Below are positions 44,372-54,179 of a DNA stretch of 64,000 nt, one piece after another. The notes beneath the pieces are model-generated. The model saw nothing but the letters and a program-made list of their open reading frames with translations, was not told the DNA's origin and made no database searches. The translations under genes and the position numbers were made by a program. The DNA is from Emticicia sp. C21 (GTDB lineage Bacteria; Bacteroidota; Bacteroidia; Cytophagales; Spirosomataceae). How positions within the stretch are numbered: the first letter of the stretch is position 1; each line of letters opens with the position of its first letter. The DNA is taken from the NCBI RefSeq assembly GCF_003418935.1, contig NZ_QVMT01000005.1, forward strand, positions 186,279-250,278, written 5' to 3'.

Positions 44372-44636
44372 TATTTACTCGAACAGTTTATAAAAACTCA
44401 TTTATTCACTTCATAAAACAAACAACGTTCAAATATTCATCATCAACCCAGTAAACTATCAATCAACAAATTAGTTTTAATCATTGGATTAAAACTTGCT
44501 TATAAATTTTAGTAATTAAAACCAGATAAAATATCATACACTGCACAGTACAAAACCCACAGAAAGTGGGCATCCCAAATAGATGTTCCCTTTTAAAATC
44601 TGTGATTCGTACATTTTAACATTTGAAGCATTATTA

Positions 44637-45704
44637 ATGAAAGATAATTACGTAATTATAATGGCAGGAGGCGTAGGAACGAGATTCTGGCCTTTCAGCC
44701 GCACCACCAACCCAAAACAATTTCACGATGTTTTAGGCGTTGGTAAAACTATGATTCAACAAACTGTTGAGCGTTTTGAAGGTGTTTGTCCAAAAGAAAA
44801 TATCTATATAGTTACGAGCGAAGAATATTACGATTTATGCAAGCAACAAATGCCGTATCTGTCAGACGACCAGATATTGTTAGAGCCGAGTCGTAGAAAT
44901 ACAGCCCCTTGTATTGGGTATGCCTGTTATAAAATTGCTTCCAGAAATCCAGATGCGAATATTGTGGTAGCACCTGCCGACCATATTATTTTAAAAGAAG
45001 ATGAGTTTCGTGAGAAGATTAAAATAGCGTTACATTTTTCAGCAAAGAACGATGTATTGGTTACACTGGGTATTAAACCTACCCGCCCGGATACAGGCTA
45101 TGGATATATCCAGTTTATGGAGTCAGAGGGAGATATTAAGCGGGTAAGAACTTTTACAGAGAAACCAAATCTTGAATGGGCTGTAAAATTTATTGAAAGC
45201 GGAGAGTTTGTCTGGAACGCAGGTATTTTCATCTGGAATGTACAGACAATCAAGAAATCTTTTGAAATGTTCTTACCTGAAATGGCCGAGGCTTTCGAAG
45301 AAATCAAGAAAGATTTTTATTCTGATAGAGAAGCTGAAGCTTTGAAAAAGGCATATCCACAGTGCAAAAATATCTCGATTGATAATGGTGTGATGGAAAA
45401 AGCCGAAAATGTTTTTGTTGTGCTTTCGGATATTGGCTGGTCTGATTTAGGTACCTGGAAATCGTTATATGACGTATCTCCCAAAGATGAAAACCAGAAT
45501 GTGATAGACGGAGAAACCTTGCTATACGATACAAAGAACTCGATTATCAAAACTCCTCACGATAGACTGGTCGTAATCAATGGCTTAGATGGCTATATTG
45601 TAGCAGAGTCTGATAATGTGCTGATGATTTGTAAAAAAGAGGACGAACAGAAAGTAAAAGAGTTTGTGGCAACAGCCGGAAATAAAGGGAAAGAATTTGT
45701 TTAG
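44637..45704 (+). CDS. manC: Mannose-1-phosphate guanylyltransferase
   Basis: 355 residues from ATG 44637, which begins the family N-terminus MKDNYVIIMAGGVGTRFWPFSR; a longer in-frame reading adds 18 residues. The nucleotidyl-transfer loop GGVGTRFWP and the FTEKP (residues about 177-181) motif are present, with NAGIFIWN following. It makes GDP-mannose from mannose-1-phosphate and GTP for cell-surface glycans. It lacks the fused C-terminal phosphomannose isomerase domain found in many ManC. Preceded by a small CCCAC/GTGGG hairpin at 44555-44571, of uncertain meaning. Confidence 0.92.
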   Translation: MKDNYVIIMAGGVGTRFWPFSRTTNPKQFHDVLGVGKTMIQQTVERFEGVCPKENIYIVTSEEYYDLCKQQMPYLSDDQILLEPSRRNTAPCIGYACYKIASRNPDANIVVAPADHIILKEDEFREKIKIALHFSAKNDVLVTLGIKPTRPDTGYGYIQFMESEGDIKRVRTFTEKPNLEWAVKFIESGEFVWNAGIFIWNVQTIKKSFEMFLPEMAEAFEEIKKDFYSDREAEALKKAYPQCKNISIDNGVMEKAENVFVVLSDIGWSDLGTWKSLYDVSPKDENQNVIDGETLLYDTKNSIIKTPHDRLVVINGLDGYIVAESDNVLMICKKEDEQKVKEFVATAGNKGKEFV

Positions 45705-45733
45705 TAACTGATATAATACAGTACAATAGTAAA

Positions 45734-45818
45734 TTGCCACAATGTACACCAAGGTACGATGTTACACAATTGGCTCTAATAGTGTAACCTTGTGTTTCTC
45801 TTGTTTACATCGTGGCAA
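45734..45818. repeat. Palindromic intergenic repeat, copy 2
   Basis: The left arm TTGCCACAATGTACAC (45734-45749) is identical to copy 1 at 29540. The right arm (45803-45818) matches the complement with two mismatches. The inner GTTACAC/GTGTAAC pairing is preserved but the intervening sequence is shorter and has diverged from copy 1 (85 versus 114 bp). It lies between manC and a lipoprotein gene. Confidence 0.8.
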
Positions 45819-45847
45819 AATTGTTTACTAAAATTAAGGAATAATAT

Positions 45848-46420
45848 ATGAAAAATAATAAATTCTGGATAGTAGGCATATTTCTGACGCAATTTGGTTG
45901 CTCAAACCTGGAGCGTTTAGATACTACTGAAGTAAAGCAAGAAATGGAAGGCTACAAAATAAAGCGTATTTCGCCCGCACAGATTATGGAGCAAGTAGAG
46001 ATTCTGGGTAGTGGTATTGCGGCCACTTTGACCAAAGATTTTGAGAAGCAGATGAAAGAGGCTTCAGAGGCACGTACTGAGGAAATCTGTCAGCTGAAAA
46101 ATATGCGGATAATAGATTCAGTATCTAAAAAGTATAACCTAAAAGTCCGTTTATTAGGTCAGCCCGATATTGGGAGTAATAAAAGCCTGTATCCTAAAGA
46201 AAAAGAGGTATTGGAAGCCTATGCCGATAATGCAATGCAAAGGCTGCCTATGAGCAATAATATCCAGAGTATAGACGATTCGCTTTTTGTATATACTGCT
46301 CCTATACGGGCCGATAAAGGTGTAGGAAAGCTCTGTTTCAGCGATGATTCTGGTTTTGCTATCTGGAGTATTGTTCTGAAGAAATCAGAGGTTGTAAAAA
46401 GTATCAAACCTAAGAAATAG
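45848..46420 (+). CDS. Lipoprotein, possibly DUF3365/Tll0287-like without haem motif
   Basis: 190 residues. Lipobox FGC with Cys18 after a hydrophobic segment. The pattern of helical segment, VRLLGQPDIGSNKSLYPKE and YTAPIRADKGVGKLCF loosely resembles the Tll0287/DUF3365 haem-binding fold, but no CxxCH is present, so haem binding is doubtful. Function unknown; probably anchored in the periplasm. Just downstream of repeat copy 2. Confidence 0.65.
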   Translation: MKNNKFWIVGIFLTQFGCSNLERLDTTEVKQEMEGYKIKRISPAQIMEQVEILGSGIAATLTKDFEKQMKEASEARTEEICQLKNMRIIDSVSKKYNLKVRLLGQPDIGSNKSLYPKEKEVLEAYADNAMQRLPMSNNIQSIDDSLFVYTAPIRADKGVGKLCFSDDSGFAIWSIVLKKSEVVKSIKPKK

Positions 46421-46423
46421 AAA

Positions 46424-46454
46424 GAGAGCTACCCAATAGGTAGCTCCTTTAAAA
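46424..46454. terminator. Hairpin terminator
   Basis: GAGCTACC pairs with GGTAGCTC (5-nt loop) followed by CTTTAAAA. Lies between the lipoprotein and the convergent receptor gene. Modest T tail. Confidence 0.55.
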
Positions 46455-46487
46455 ACAAAACTATAAAAAACCTAATTTTGAAAATCC

Positions 46488-49043
46488 TTAGTTGTTATTA
46501 TTATTATCTCCTGCCTTCACATCATCATTTCTCACCGATTTTGTTTTCTTTTGCTCAACCATTCTCATATTACCAATTTTGTAGCTGAAAGTCAGTTTCA
46601 CGTTTTGGTTATAGATATTGTTGATGCTTGTTTGCTTGAATTGAGCAGTATTTAATGTTGACTTCATCACCATACCTCCCAGGAAGTTGTCTGTAGCTAA
46701 ACCAAGACTTCCTTTCTTGTTTTTGAAATCTTTTCTGAAACCAACCGAGTACATATAGAAGCTACCTTGTATACCCTGTAATTGTATCTGGTTACCTCTG
46801 AAAAAGCTGAATCCTTGAATACCCCAACCGTTTTTCAATTGGATTTGCGTCTGTAAACGGCCACCGATTACTACACCCGAATTGCTTATTAGTGTAGATT
46901 TACCGTCCAGGCCTTGCGCTTGTCCTTCCAGGTAGTTATAGAACACATCAATACCTGCATTCACTGACCATTTTGGTGTGATGCTTACGTTTCCGTAAAT
47001 ATTAGAACCAAATACCTGTTGTGTACCGATATTCTGAAATGTTGTGATAATAGCACCAAGCAATGTATCAGAAGGAGAGCTCAGACGAATGATTGAGTTA
47101 TTTGTCTGACGACCAAACACTGAAGCATTCAGATATACTTTTTTAATGTTTGAACTGGCACTTAATTCAAAGTTATCAGTGATTTCAGGGCGAAGGCTTG
47201 GGTTACCGATGGTAATATTCTGAGGGTTAGCTAGATTAAAGTTTGGGTTCAATTGTTGTAAGCCCGGGCGTTGAATACGTTTGTTATAAGCCGCTTTCAA
47301 GGTTGTATTACCAAAAGTCTTCGAGACGTTTACACTTGGTACCAAGTTTCCGTAAGCCGGAATATTAATGTCTTTTGTCTGGTCTCTGGCATCAATGGTA
47401 GTATATTCGTAACGGGTACCTACTTTAAAAGTATATTTATTCTTGGTTGAATACGTATAAGACAAATATACCGAAGCAATGTTCTGTGAGTAATCTAACA
47501 AACCGGCAGGGTTTCTTACATCAGAAGCAAACTCTCCTGTTGAACCTGCAACCAGATAACTGAAATCGCTATTTACCTGACGGAATATACCTTTCACACC
47601 TAATTCCAACATCTGATTAGTTTTGATTGGTGTCTGGAAATCTGTTTGTAAGGTAACCTCCTGGTTTATATTGTTATTGAGGTTTTTCTGTCGGCTCAAT
47701 GTAGTGCCTGAATCGTTCAATAAATCAGCTAAGAAATTATTTTTAAGATTACTCTTGCTGTATTGAGTTGAAACCGACCATTCTTGCGAAGGTTTGAAAG
47801 TACGTATATAATCTAAATTAACATCAACAGAGTTTGACAAGTCTTTACTATCTACATTTCTAAAAGAAGTCGAATTTAAAACGTTGTTACTATAGATATT
47901 TGTGGTAAAATCCTGAGTTCTGATAAAATTACGAGTACCAAAGTTAACACCTGCGGTTAAAGACTGGTTTTTAGAAATATCATAATCGAAACCTAAGTTA
48001 TAACGGCCAAATAAACCGTTATCAAAAGCATCAGCCGTTTGTTTAGTTAATATTGTATTCCCATTTACTAAAGTACTTTGGGCTAATGAAACACCTGCTT
48101 TGTTATAGAAAGCACGGCCACCGCCACCCATGGTCACACCTAATTTACCTTTACGGATGCTACCATTCAAACCTAAGTTAGAACCACGAATACCTGCACC
48201 AGCATCAACGTTTAATGTTAAGCCTTGAATCGTACTTTTCTTGGTAATAATATTAATGATACCTCCTGAACCTTCAGCATCATATTTAGCAGATGGCGAA
48301 GTAATCACCTCTACCGATTTAATCAAGTCAGAAGGAATCATTTTCAAGGCATCAGCAATACTGCTGGCAATGATTGTAGAAGGTTTGTTGTTGATTAAAA
48401 CTCTGATGTTTGAAGTTCCACGTAAAGATACGTTGCCGTCAAGGTCAACAGTCAATAAAGGTACCTTGCGCAATACATCAGCGGCATCACCACCTTTAGA
48501 TGTAATATCTTTTTCTGCATTATAAACCAATCGGTCAACTTTCTCTTCAATCATTGATTTTTCGGCTGATACTGTTACTTCATCCAATTGTTTGGCACTT
48601 GTTGCCAGCTTTATCACACCTAAATCAATGTCTTTTCCTTTCTCAACTTTTATATTATCAATTGTTTTTTCAGCATAACCAATGAAAGTTACCACCAATT
48701 TAAATTCACCTGCAGCTACTCTTGATAAAGTGAATTTTCCTTTTTCGTCAGCCATTGCTCCGTCTACTACTTTATTATCTTTATTGTAAAGTGCAATGTT
48801 GGCAAACTCCACTGCTGTGGTTACGGCTTCATCAATTACAAAACCTGTAATCTTAGAGTTACCTTTTGGTGCATTGCCTTCAAGATTTAAAGTTGGTGTC
48901 TGTTGTTGGCCCAGACGTCCGTTTCCATCTCCTCTCTGACCACCTCTACCTCCCGGGCCACCAGGACCTCCTCCGGGAAATTGTGCCATTATGGAAGTGC
49001 TGGCCAAAGAAATTAAACTTAGAATAGTGATAAACTTTTTCAT
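46488..49043 (-). CDS. Outer-membrane beta-barrel receptor (TonB-dependent receptor family)
   Basis: 851 residues. Signal peptide 1-20 (SIMAQ) followed by a Gly/Arg/Gln-rich segment (FPGGGPGGPGGRGGQ, about 22-50). A CarboxypepD_reg-like domain (about 65-150) and plug (DAADVLRKVPLLTVDLDGNVSLRG) lead into an OMP_b-brl_3-type barrel. The C-terminus ends in a polar tail with five Asn, encoded by an AAC/AAT repeat. No obvious TonB box. The Gly-rich linker is unusual in length but common in this family of Bacteroidota. Monocistronic. Confidence 0.9.
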   Translation of the reverse strand: MKKFITILSLISLASTSIMAQFPGGGPGGPGGRGGQRGDGNGRLGQQQTPTLNLEGNAPKGNSKITGFVIDEAVTTAVEFANIALYNKDNKVVDGAMADEKGKFTLSRVAAGEFKLVVTFIGYAEKTIDNIKVEKGKDIDLGVIKLATSAKQLDEVTVSAEKSMIEEKVDRLVYNAEKDITSKGGDAADVLRKVPLLTVDLDGNVSLRGTSNIRVLINNKPSTIIASSIADALKMIPSDLIKSVEVITSPSAKYDAEGSGGIINIITKKSTIQGLTLNVDAGAGIRGSNLGLNGSIRKGKLGVTMGGGGRAFYNKAGVSLAQSTLVNGNTILTKQTADAFDNGLFGRYNLGFDYDISKNQSLTAGVNFGTRNFIRTQDFTTNIYSNNVLNSTSFRNVDSKDLSNSVDVNLDYIRTFKPSQEWSVSTQYSKSNLKNNFLADLLNDSGTTLSRQKNLNNNINQEVTLQTDFQTPIKTNQMLELGVKGIFRQVNSDFSYLVAGSTGEFASDVRNPAGLLDYSQNIASVYLSYTYSTKNKYTFKVGTRYEYTTIDARDQTKDINIPAYGNLVPSVNVSKTFGNTTLKAAYNKRIQRPGLQQLNPNFNLANPQNITIGNPSLRPEITDNFELSASSNIKKVYLNASVFGRQTNNSIIRLSSPSDTLLGAIITTFQNIGTQQVFGSNIYGNVSITPKWSVNAGIDVFYNYLEGQAQGLDGKSTLISNSGVVIGGRLQTQIQLKNGWGIQGFSFFRGNQIQLQGIQGSFYMYSVGFRKDFKNKKGSLGLATDNFLGGMVMKSTLNTAQFKQTSINNIYNQNVKLTFSYKIGNMRMVEQKKTKSVRNDDVKAGDNNNNN

Positions 49044-49394
49044 TGTAATTATTTTTTATGTTTTGTTTTTTCTGTCGCTAATGATTTAACGACACAAAAT
49101 AAACGTGTGTTTTTTGTACATTTTTATAGAATAGATGAAATACAGAAGATAGACGATGAAAGATGAAATAAGGCTTATGTAGATAGAAAAACGCTTCAAA
49201 ATAGACGGAAAGAGGGTTTTGATTGCGCTTTAAGGATTTTTGTCTTCGAATTGAGAACTTTGGTCTGTTTGATGATAATTGAATTATTTTAATAGTATAG
49301 ATTTGTTTGCGTTTTGTACTTTCCGCATCTTATAAACTAGCTAAACTATAAACTTGAAAAAGTGCAAAATTTTATAAAAACAATTTAACAATTA
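49044..49394. other. Divergent intergenic region, 351 bp
   Basis: Between the receptor and the LytS kinase. AT-rich, with no ORF, hairpin or repeat I can support. The only signal is a plus-strand TAGATTTG at 49298-49305, a possible -7 element for the kinase; no -33 at a fitting distance. Upstream of the receptor no clear promoter is seen. Confidence 0.5.
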
Positions 49395-50450
49395 ATGACT
49401 ATACTTAATAGAAAAATATCAGTTGAATACCTCTTTCGTCTGCTGTTTCATATATTGTTCTGGGGAGTATGGGTGGTTTGGCCCATTATTAATGCCTACC
49501 TGAATGACACCGAAAGAGACAGATGGTATTTAGGACATATTGCACCACTATCCATTACGCACGTCCCTCAGTTTTTTATCAATACATTAATATTAATGCC
49601 TTATTTCCTTCGCAAAAGGGGCGTTGGGTCTTATATATTCTCCGTAATTGTATTGAGCTTTGTTTTCATAATTATTCAGTATTTTTTGAAACTCGGATTG
49701 TGGGAAAACCCTGTTGATATGAATGGGCATCAAATAAAGCTTTTTGAGATGAAGACCATGTTTCCGATTCTTTTTGTGAGTGCCATAAGTACCGTATATG
49801 GACTTATTCTTTATATGGCAGACCAGGAAAAGACTAAGCAGGAGGAAAAACAGGAAAAATTGCAAGCCGAGCTATCGTTTCTTCGCTCACAAATCAGCCC
49901 ACACTTTATTTTCAATGTACTTAACAGTATTGTATATCTTATTCGCACCAAATCAAGTGCAGCCGAGCCCGTTACCATTCAGTTATCAGAATTAATGCGT
50001 TACATGTTATATGAGGCCGATGACGTGCAGGTATCTTTAGATAAGGAAATTAATTATCTGAATAACTATATTGATTTGCAACGAGTGAGGTTTGAGGAAG
50101 ATGTAGAGATAAATATGAAAGTAGAGGGGAATATCGGCTCACAGATTATAGAACCCATGTTATTGATTCCGTTTGTAGAAAATGCTTTTAAGCATGGGGT
50201 GGGGATGATAGATACTCCTATAATTGATGTACTGGTAAGATGCGAGGGCCAGGACCTATATTATGAAGTAAAAAATAAGATAGCTCCTGAATTAGCCGAA
50301 GATAAAGACAATAGCTCAGGTATTGGTTTGAAGAATGTGAAACGCAGATTAGAACTCTTATACGCTGATAAGCACAAGTTAGAGATTAAAAAAGAGGATA
50401 ATTGGTTTATTATTTCTCTATTTTTACAATTAAAAACGATTGGCTCATGA
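49395..50450 (+). CDS. LytS-type sensor histidine kinase
   Basis: 351 residues. Four hydrophobic segments (about 14-34, 53-71, 78-100, 122-141) form a membrane sensor. The His_kinase domain has LRSQISPHFIFNVLNSI with His170. The ATPase part shows PFVENAFKHG and GIGLKNVKRRL. The stop overlaps the next gene's start (ATGA), so the response regulator is translationally coupled. The LytTR output system commonly regulates surface or regulatory functions. Signal unknown. Confidence 0.93.
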   Translation: MTILNRKISVEYLFRLLFHILFWGVWVVWPIINAYLNDTERDRWYLGHIAPLSITHVPQFFINTLILMPYFLRKRGVGSYIFSVIVLSFVFIIIQYFLKLGLWENPVDMNGHQIKLFEMKTMFPILFVSAISTVYGLILYMADQEKTKQEEKQEKLQAELSFLRSQISPHFIFNVLNSIVYLIRTKSSAAEPVTIQLSELMRYMLYEADDVQVSLDKEINYLNNYIDLQRVRFEEDVEINMKVEGNIGSQIIEPMLLIPFVENAFKHGVGMIDTPIIDVLVRCEGQDLYYEVKNKIAPELAEDKDNSSGIGLKNVKRRLELLYADKHKLEIKKEDNWFIISLFLQLKTIGS

Positions 50451-51193
50451 CACTCAGATGTATTGCCGTTGATGACGAAAGTATGGGACGCAAACTCCTC
50501 GAAGAGAATATCAAACAGATACCTTTCCTGGAGTTAGTTCGTACCTGTAAAAATCCTTTTGAAGCCATGCAGGCTTTACAGGAGGAGAAAATTGACCTGA
50601 TGTTTCTGGATATTCAGATGCCCGGCATGTTAGGAACCAAGTTTCTGCAAAGTTTGAGAGAAAAACCACTCGTAATCTTTGTAACTGCTTATGCAAACTA
50701 TGCAGTTGAAAGCTATGATTTAGATGTGGTTGATTATCTGATGAAACCCGTCAGCTTAGAACGCTTTACTAAGGCAACGTATAAAGCCTTAGAAATATAT
50801 ACCAAAAACCACATGGCTGCTACGGCCCCTGCCACAGTATCTACCGAGCCTGCTACAAAAGCGGATGAATTCCCTGAGTTTTTCTTCATTAATGTTGAGT
50901 ACTCATTAGTGAAGATTGTCATTAAGGATATTACGCATATAGAGGGTTTGAAAGACTATATCAAAATCTTCCTGACAACCCAGACCAAACCTATTCTTAC
51001 TAAATCGACCATGAAGGCAATTGAAGAGAAACTGCCTTCAAAGCAGTTTATGCGTATCCATAAGTCTTTCATTGTCAATACCGATAAAATAGAATCAATC
51101 AGAGGGCAACGGATTAAGATAGGCATACATGATATTCCTGTCAGTGAATCAAGTATTGATGAGTTATTAAAGCTATTGAATTATTCTAAGTAA
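50447..51193 (+). CDS. LytTR-family response regulator
   Basis: 248 residues from ATG 50447. A longer reading that starts upstream lies inside the kinase and is not expected. Receiver domain with the acid pair DDE (9-11) and phosphoacceptor Asp55 in LFLDIQMPG; the Lys is in MKPVS. A 40-residue Ala/Thr-rich linker leads to a LytTR DNA-binding domain (about 145-245, FFINVEYSLVKI, RIHKSFIVN). Partner of the overlapping kinase. Targets unknown; the multidomain dehydrogenase gene follows 101 bp later and may be a target or neighbour. Confidence 0.93.
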   Translation: MTLRCIAVDDESMGRKLLEENIKQIPFLELVRTCKNPFEAMQALQEEKIDLMFLDIQMPGMLGTKFLQSLREKPLVIFVTAYANYAVESYDLDVVDYLMKPVSLERFTKATYKALEIYTKNHMAATAPATVSTEPATKADEFPEFFFINVEYSLVKIVIKDITHIEGLKDYIKIFLTTQTKPILTKSTMKAIEEKLPSKQFMRIHKSFIVNTDKIESIRGQRIKIGIHDIPVSESSIDELLKLLNYSK

Positions 51194-51294
51194 TAAGAGT
51201 TGGTAGAAAATATCTGGCCTTTTCCACTATGTATGGCATATTGTCTCTAATATTTATTTTTACTTATACAAAAACCCGTTTACCAGTTCAAACT

Positions 51295-54144
51295 ATGATG
51301 AACAAGAAATTTACAAAACTCTTTGTAGGAGGACTATTTATTGCCCTGCAAAGCCTTGCCCAGGTGCCCGAAGAAAATCGCTTCACCAAGGTTGTACTCG
51401 GTGAGAAACTAGATGAACCGATGGAAATGGCCTTATTAAAAGATGGCCGTGTGCTATTCGTGGAGCGTAAGGGAGCCTTAAAACAGTATAGTCCTGTAAC
51501 GAAAGAAATCAAAATCTTGGCCACAATTCCGGTTAATACCAAATATACGAACCGTGAAGGTGTAAAGCGCGAGGCAGAAGAAGGCTTGATGGGTTTGATA
51601 CAAGACCCGAATTTTGAGAAAAATCACTGGATTTATATGTATTATGCTGATCCTGATGTAGCTAAGCACGTATTGGCTCGTTGGGAATTAAAAGGTGAAG
51701 AACTGGTAGAAGCTTCAAAGAAAGTAATTCTGGAAGTACCAACTCAAAGACATGAATGTTGCCATACTGGTGGTGGTATGGTATTCGATAAGGCAGGTAA
51801 TTTATTTCTGACCGTTGGTAATAATACAAGTAATAGTAATTCAGAGGGATATGCAACAATCGATGAACGCCCGAATCAGGAAGACTGGGATGATCAACGT
51901 GGTGCTTCCAATACCAATGATTTACGTGGTAAAATCCTGAGAATTAAACCGGAAGCAAACGGTACTTACTCAATTCCAAAAGGAAACCTTTTTCCTGAAG
52001 GAACACCTAAAACCCGTCCGGAAATTTATACAATGGGTCACCGCAATCCATGGAGACCAAGTATTGATAGCAAAACAGGTTATTTATACTGGGGAGAAGT
52101 TGGCCCTGATGCCTCGAAAGATTCGGAACGTGGTCCTCGTGGATACGACGAGTTCAATCAGGCCAAAGGCCCGGGCTTTTTTGGTTGGCCATATTTCATC
52201 GGTGATAGCAAACCTTATACAGACTGGGATTTTGTCACCAATAAACCAAAGTTGGATTCAAAGTTTGACCCTGCCAAACCTATCAACGATTCTCCGAACA
52301 ATACAGGTTTGAGAGAATTACCTCCAGCACAAAAAGCCTTTATCTGGTATCCGTATGCAATTTCAGAAGAATTCCCGTTAGTGGGTAGCTCTGGCCGTAG
52401 TGCTACGGGTGGTCCAGTATATCACCGCTCTGATTTCCCGATAGCTAAACGCCCTTTTCCTGATTATTATGAAGGTAAATGGTTGATTGTAGAGTTTATG
52501 CGTGGCTGGATTATGAGTGTAACGATGGACGAAAACGGCAACTATAAATCAATGGAGCGTTTTATGCCTAATACCGATTTCGGTAGCGCTATCGATATTG
52601 ATTTTGCCCCTGACGGAGATTTATATGTATTAGAATATGGTACGGCGTGGTTTAAAGGTAACGACAATGCAAGATTAGTAAAAGTAGAATACAATGCGGG
52701 TAACCGCAAACCGGAAGTACAGATTGCTTCGGATAAAACGGGTGGTGCTATTCCGTTAAAAGTAAATTTCTCTTCAGAAGGAAGTAAAGATGCTGATGGC
52801 GATGCCCTGACCTACGAATGGAAAGTGAGTAATAAAACTGCCGGCACAAGAGTATTTAAAACAGCTAATCCAACAGTAAGTTTTGATAAAGCAGGGGTTT
52901 ATAAAGCTACTTTGACTGTAACAGATGCCAAAGGCGCTAAAAACAGCCAGTCTTTAGATATTAAAGTAGGTAACGAACCTCCGATAGTTGCTTTTGATAT
53001 CCTGAAAGGTAATAAAACGTTCTACTTCCCGAATAAACCAATTGAGTATGATGTAAAGGTAGACGATAAGGAAGATGGTAGCCTGAGTAATGGTAAAATC
53101 AAACCAGAACAAGTGGCCGTGAATATCGATTATATGCCTATTGGTTACGATAAAATTGAAGTTTCTCAAAACCATAGAGGAGCTGACGCCGCAGCCTTCG
53201 CATCAACCGGTCAACGTTTGATGGCAGCCAGTGACTGTAAAGCCTGCCACGTGATTGATAAAAAATCTGTTGGTCCAAGTTATACCGATATTGCCAATAA
53301 ATACAGAGGTAATGCCGGAATTACTGAGCAATTAGCTAAGAAAGTAATCAGTGGTGGTATGGGTGTCTGGGGAGAGCATGCCATGAGTGCCCACCCGACA
53401 TTATCACAAAGTGATGCTACTTCAATGGTTGAATACATTTTAAGTATTGGTGAGAAAAAAGATGTGAAAACTTATCCGACTAAAGGTAGTTATACAACAG
53501 CTATTCCTGCCGGACAAAAAGAAAACGGCTCATTTGTGCTAAGGGCTTCTTATAAAGACAGAGGTACGAAATTGATGCCCGCTTTAGCTTCTGAGCAAAC
53601 GATTGTATTAAGACACCCATTCCTGGATCCTGAATTAGCCAATAAAGCCAAAGGCACACAAAAAGTAATGACTCCATCTAAGTCATTTTTTGTAGTAGGT
53701 GATAACGCTTATATTGGTTATGATAAAATAGACTTTACTAATATAAGTCAAATAGACTTTTTAGTAATGGCTACTACACGTGTAGGTGCTGCTGGAGGTG
53801 TAATAGAAGTTCATTTAGATTCTCCAAACGGACCATTAGTAGGCAAAACAGAAATGGTAGAGGTGAAAGAACCTGCTCCATTCCGTCCGCCTGCCACTAC
53901 ACCAGCTGCTCCGGCGCAAGGAAATGCTGCTAATCAGCAACAGCAAAGACCTGCTAATACAACGGCTCCGGCTATGCCTGATATGAATGCGATGATGCGC
54001 AGAGGAGCAACTAAAGCAACGGTGAATGTTTCAACCAGTGGAACGCATGATGTGTATTTCGTCTTTAAAAACGAAAAAGCATTGCCAACACAAATATTAA
54101 TGCAGGTAATAGGAGCAGAATTTAAAAGTAATACTAACTTGTAA
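51295..54144 (+). CDS. Secreted multidomain PQQ-type sugar dehydrogenase with PKD, cytochrome c and CBM-like domains
   Basis: 949 residues from ATG 51295 (51298 also possible). Signal peptide MMNKKFTKLFVGG to LAQ. Residues about 25-465 form a GSDH/sorbosone-type beta-propeller with HECCHTGGGM and DFAPDGDLYVLEYG. A PKD domain (about 470-560) follows. A cytochrome c domain (about 630-720) has SDCKACH with CxxCH near residue 648 and Met ligands such as GGMGVWG. The C-terminus resembles a CBM6/PA14-like carbohydrate-binding domain interrupted by a Pro/Ala/Gln-rich linker (about 855-900). Oxidises sugar in the periplasm and passes electrons to its own haem. Common in Bacteroidota. Confidence 0.88.
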   Translation: MMNKKFTKLFVGGLFIALQSLAQVPEENRFTKVVLGEKLDEPMEMALLKDGRVLFVERKGALKQYSPVTKEIKILATIPVNTKYTNREGVKREAEEGLMGLIQDPNFEKNHWIYMYYADPDVAKHVLARWELKGEELVEASKKVILEVPTQRHECCHTGGGMVFDKAGNLFLTVGNNTSNSNSEGYATIDERPNQEDWDDQRGASNTNDLRGKILRIKPEANGTYSIPKGNLFPEGTPKTRPEIYTMGHRNPWRPSIDSKTGYLYWGEVGPDASKDSERGPRGYDEFNQAKGPGFFGWPYFIGDSKPYTDWDFVTNKPKLDSKFDPAKPINDSPNNTGLRELPPAQKAFIWYPYAISEEFPLVGSSGRSATGGPVYHRSDFPIAKRPFPDYYEGKWLIVEFMRGWIMSVTMDENGNYKSMERFMPNTDFGSAIDIDFAPDGDLYVLEYGTAWFKGNDNARLVKVEYNAGNRKPEVQIASDKTGGAIPLKVNFSSEGSKDADGDALTYEWKVSNKTAGTRVFKTANPTVSFDKAGVYKATLTVTDAKGAKNSQSLDIKVGNEPPIVAFDILKGNKTFYFPNKPIEYDVKVDDKEDGSLSNGKIKPEQVAVNIDYMPIGYDKIEVSQNHRGADAAAFASTGQRLMAASDCKACHVIDKKSVGPSYTDIANKYRGNAGITEQLAKKVISGGMGVWGEHAMSAHPTLSQSDATSMVEYILSIGEKKDVKTYPTKGSYTTAIPAGQKENGSFVLRASYKDRGTKLMPALASEQTIVLRHPFLDPELANKAKGTQKVMTPSKSFFVVGDNAYIGYDKIDFTNISQIDFLVMATTRVGAAGGVIEVHLDSPNGPLVGKTEMVEVKEPAPFRPPATTPAAPAQGNAANQQQQRPANTTAPAMPDMNAMMRRGATKATVNVSTSGTHDVYFVFKNEKALPTQILMQVIGAEFKSNTNL

Positions 54145-54179
54145 TTCTTTTCAACTCAATTACTATTTAACCTCTTGAT

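Noticed and set aside
44551-44575. CCCAC/GTGGG hairpin upstream of manC as riboswitch
   Set aside because: A 5-bp stem alone is too small; no conserved riboswitch core was recognised.
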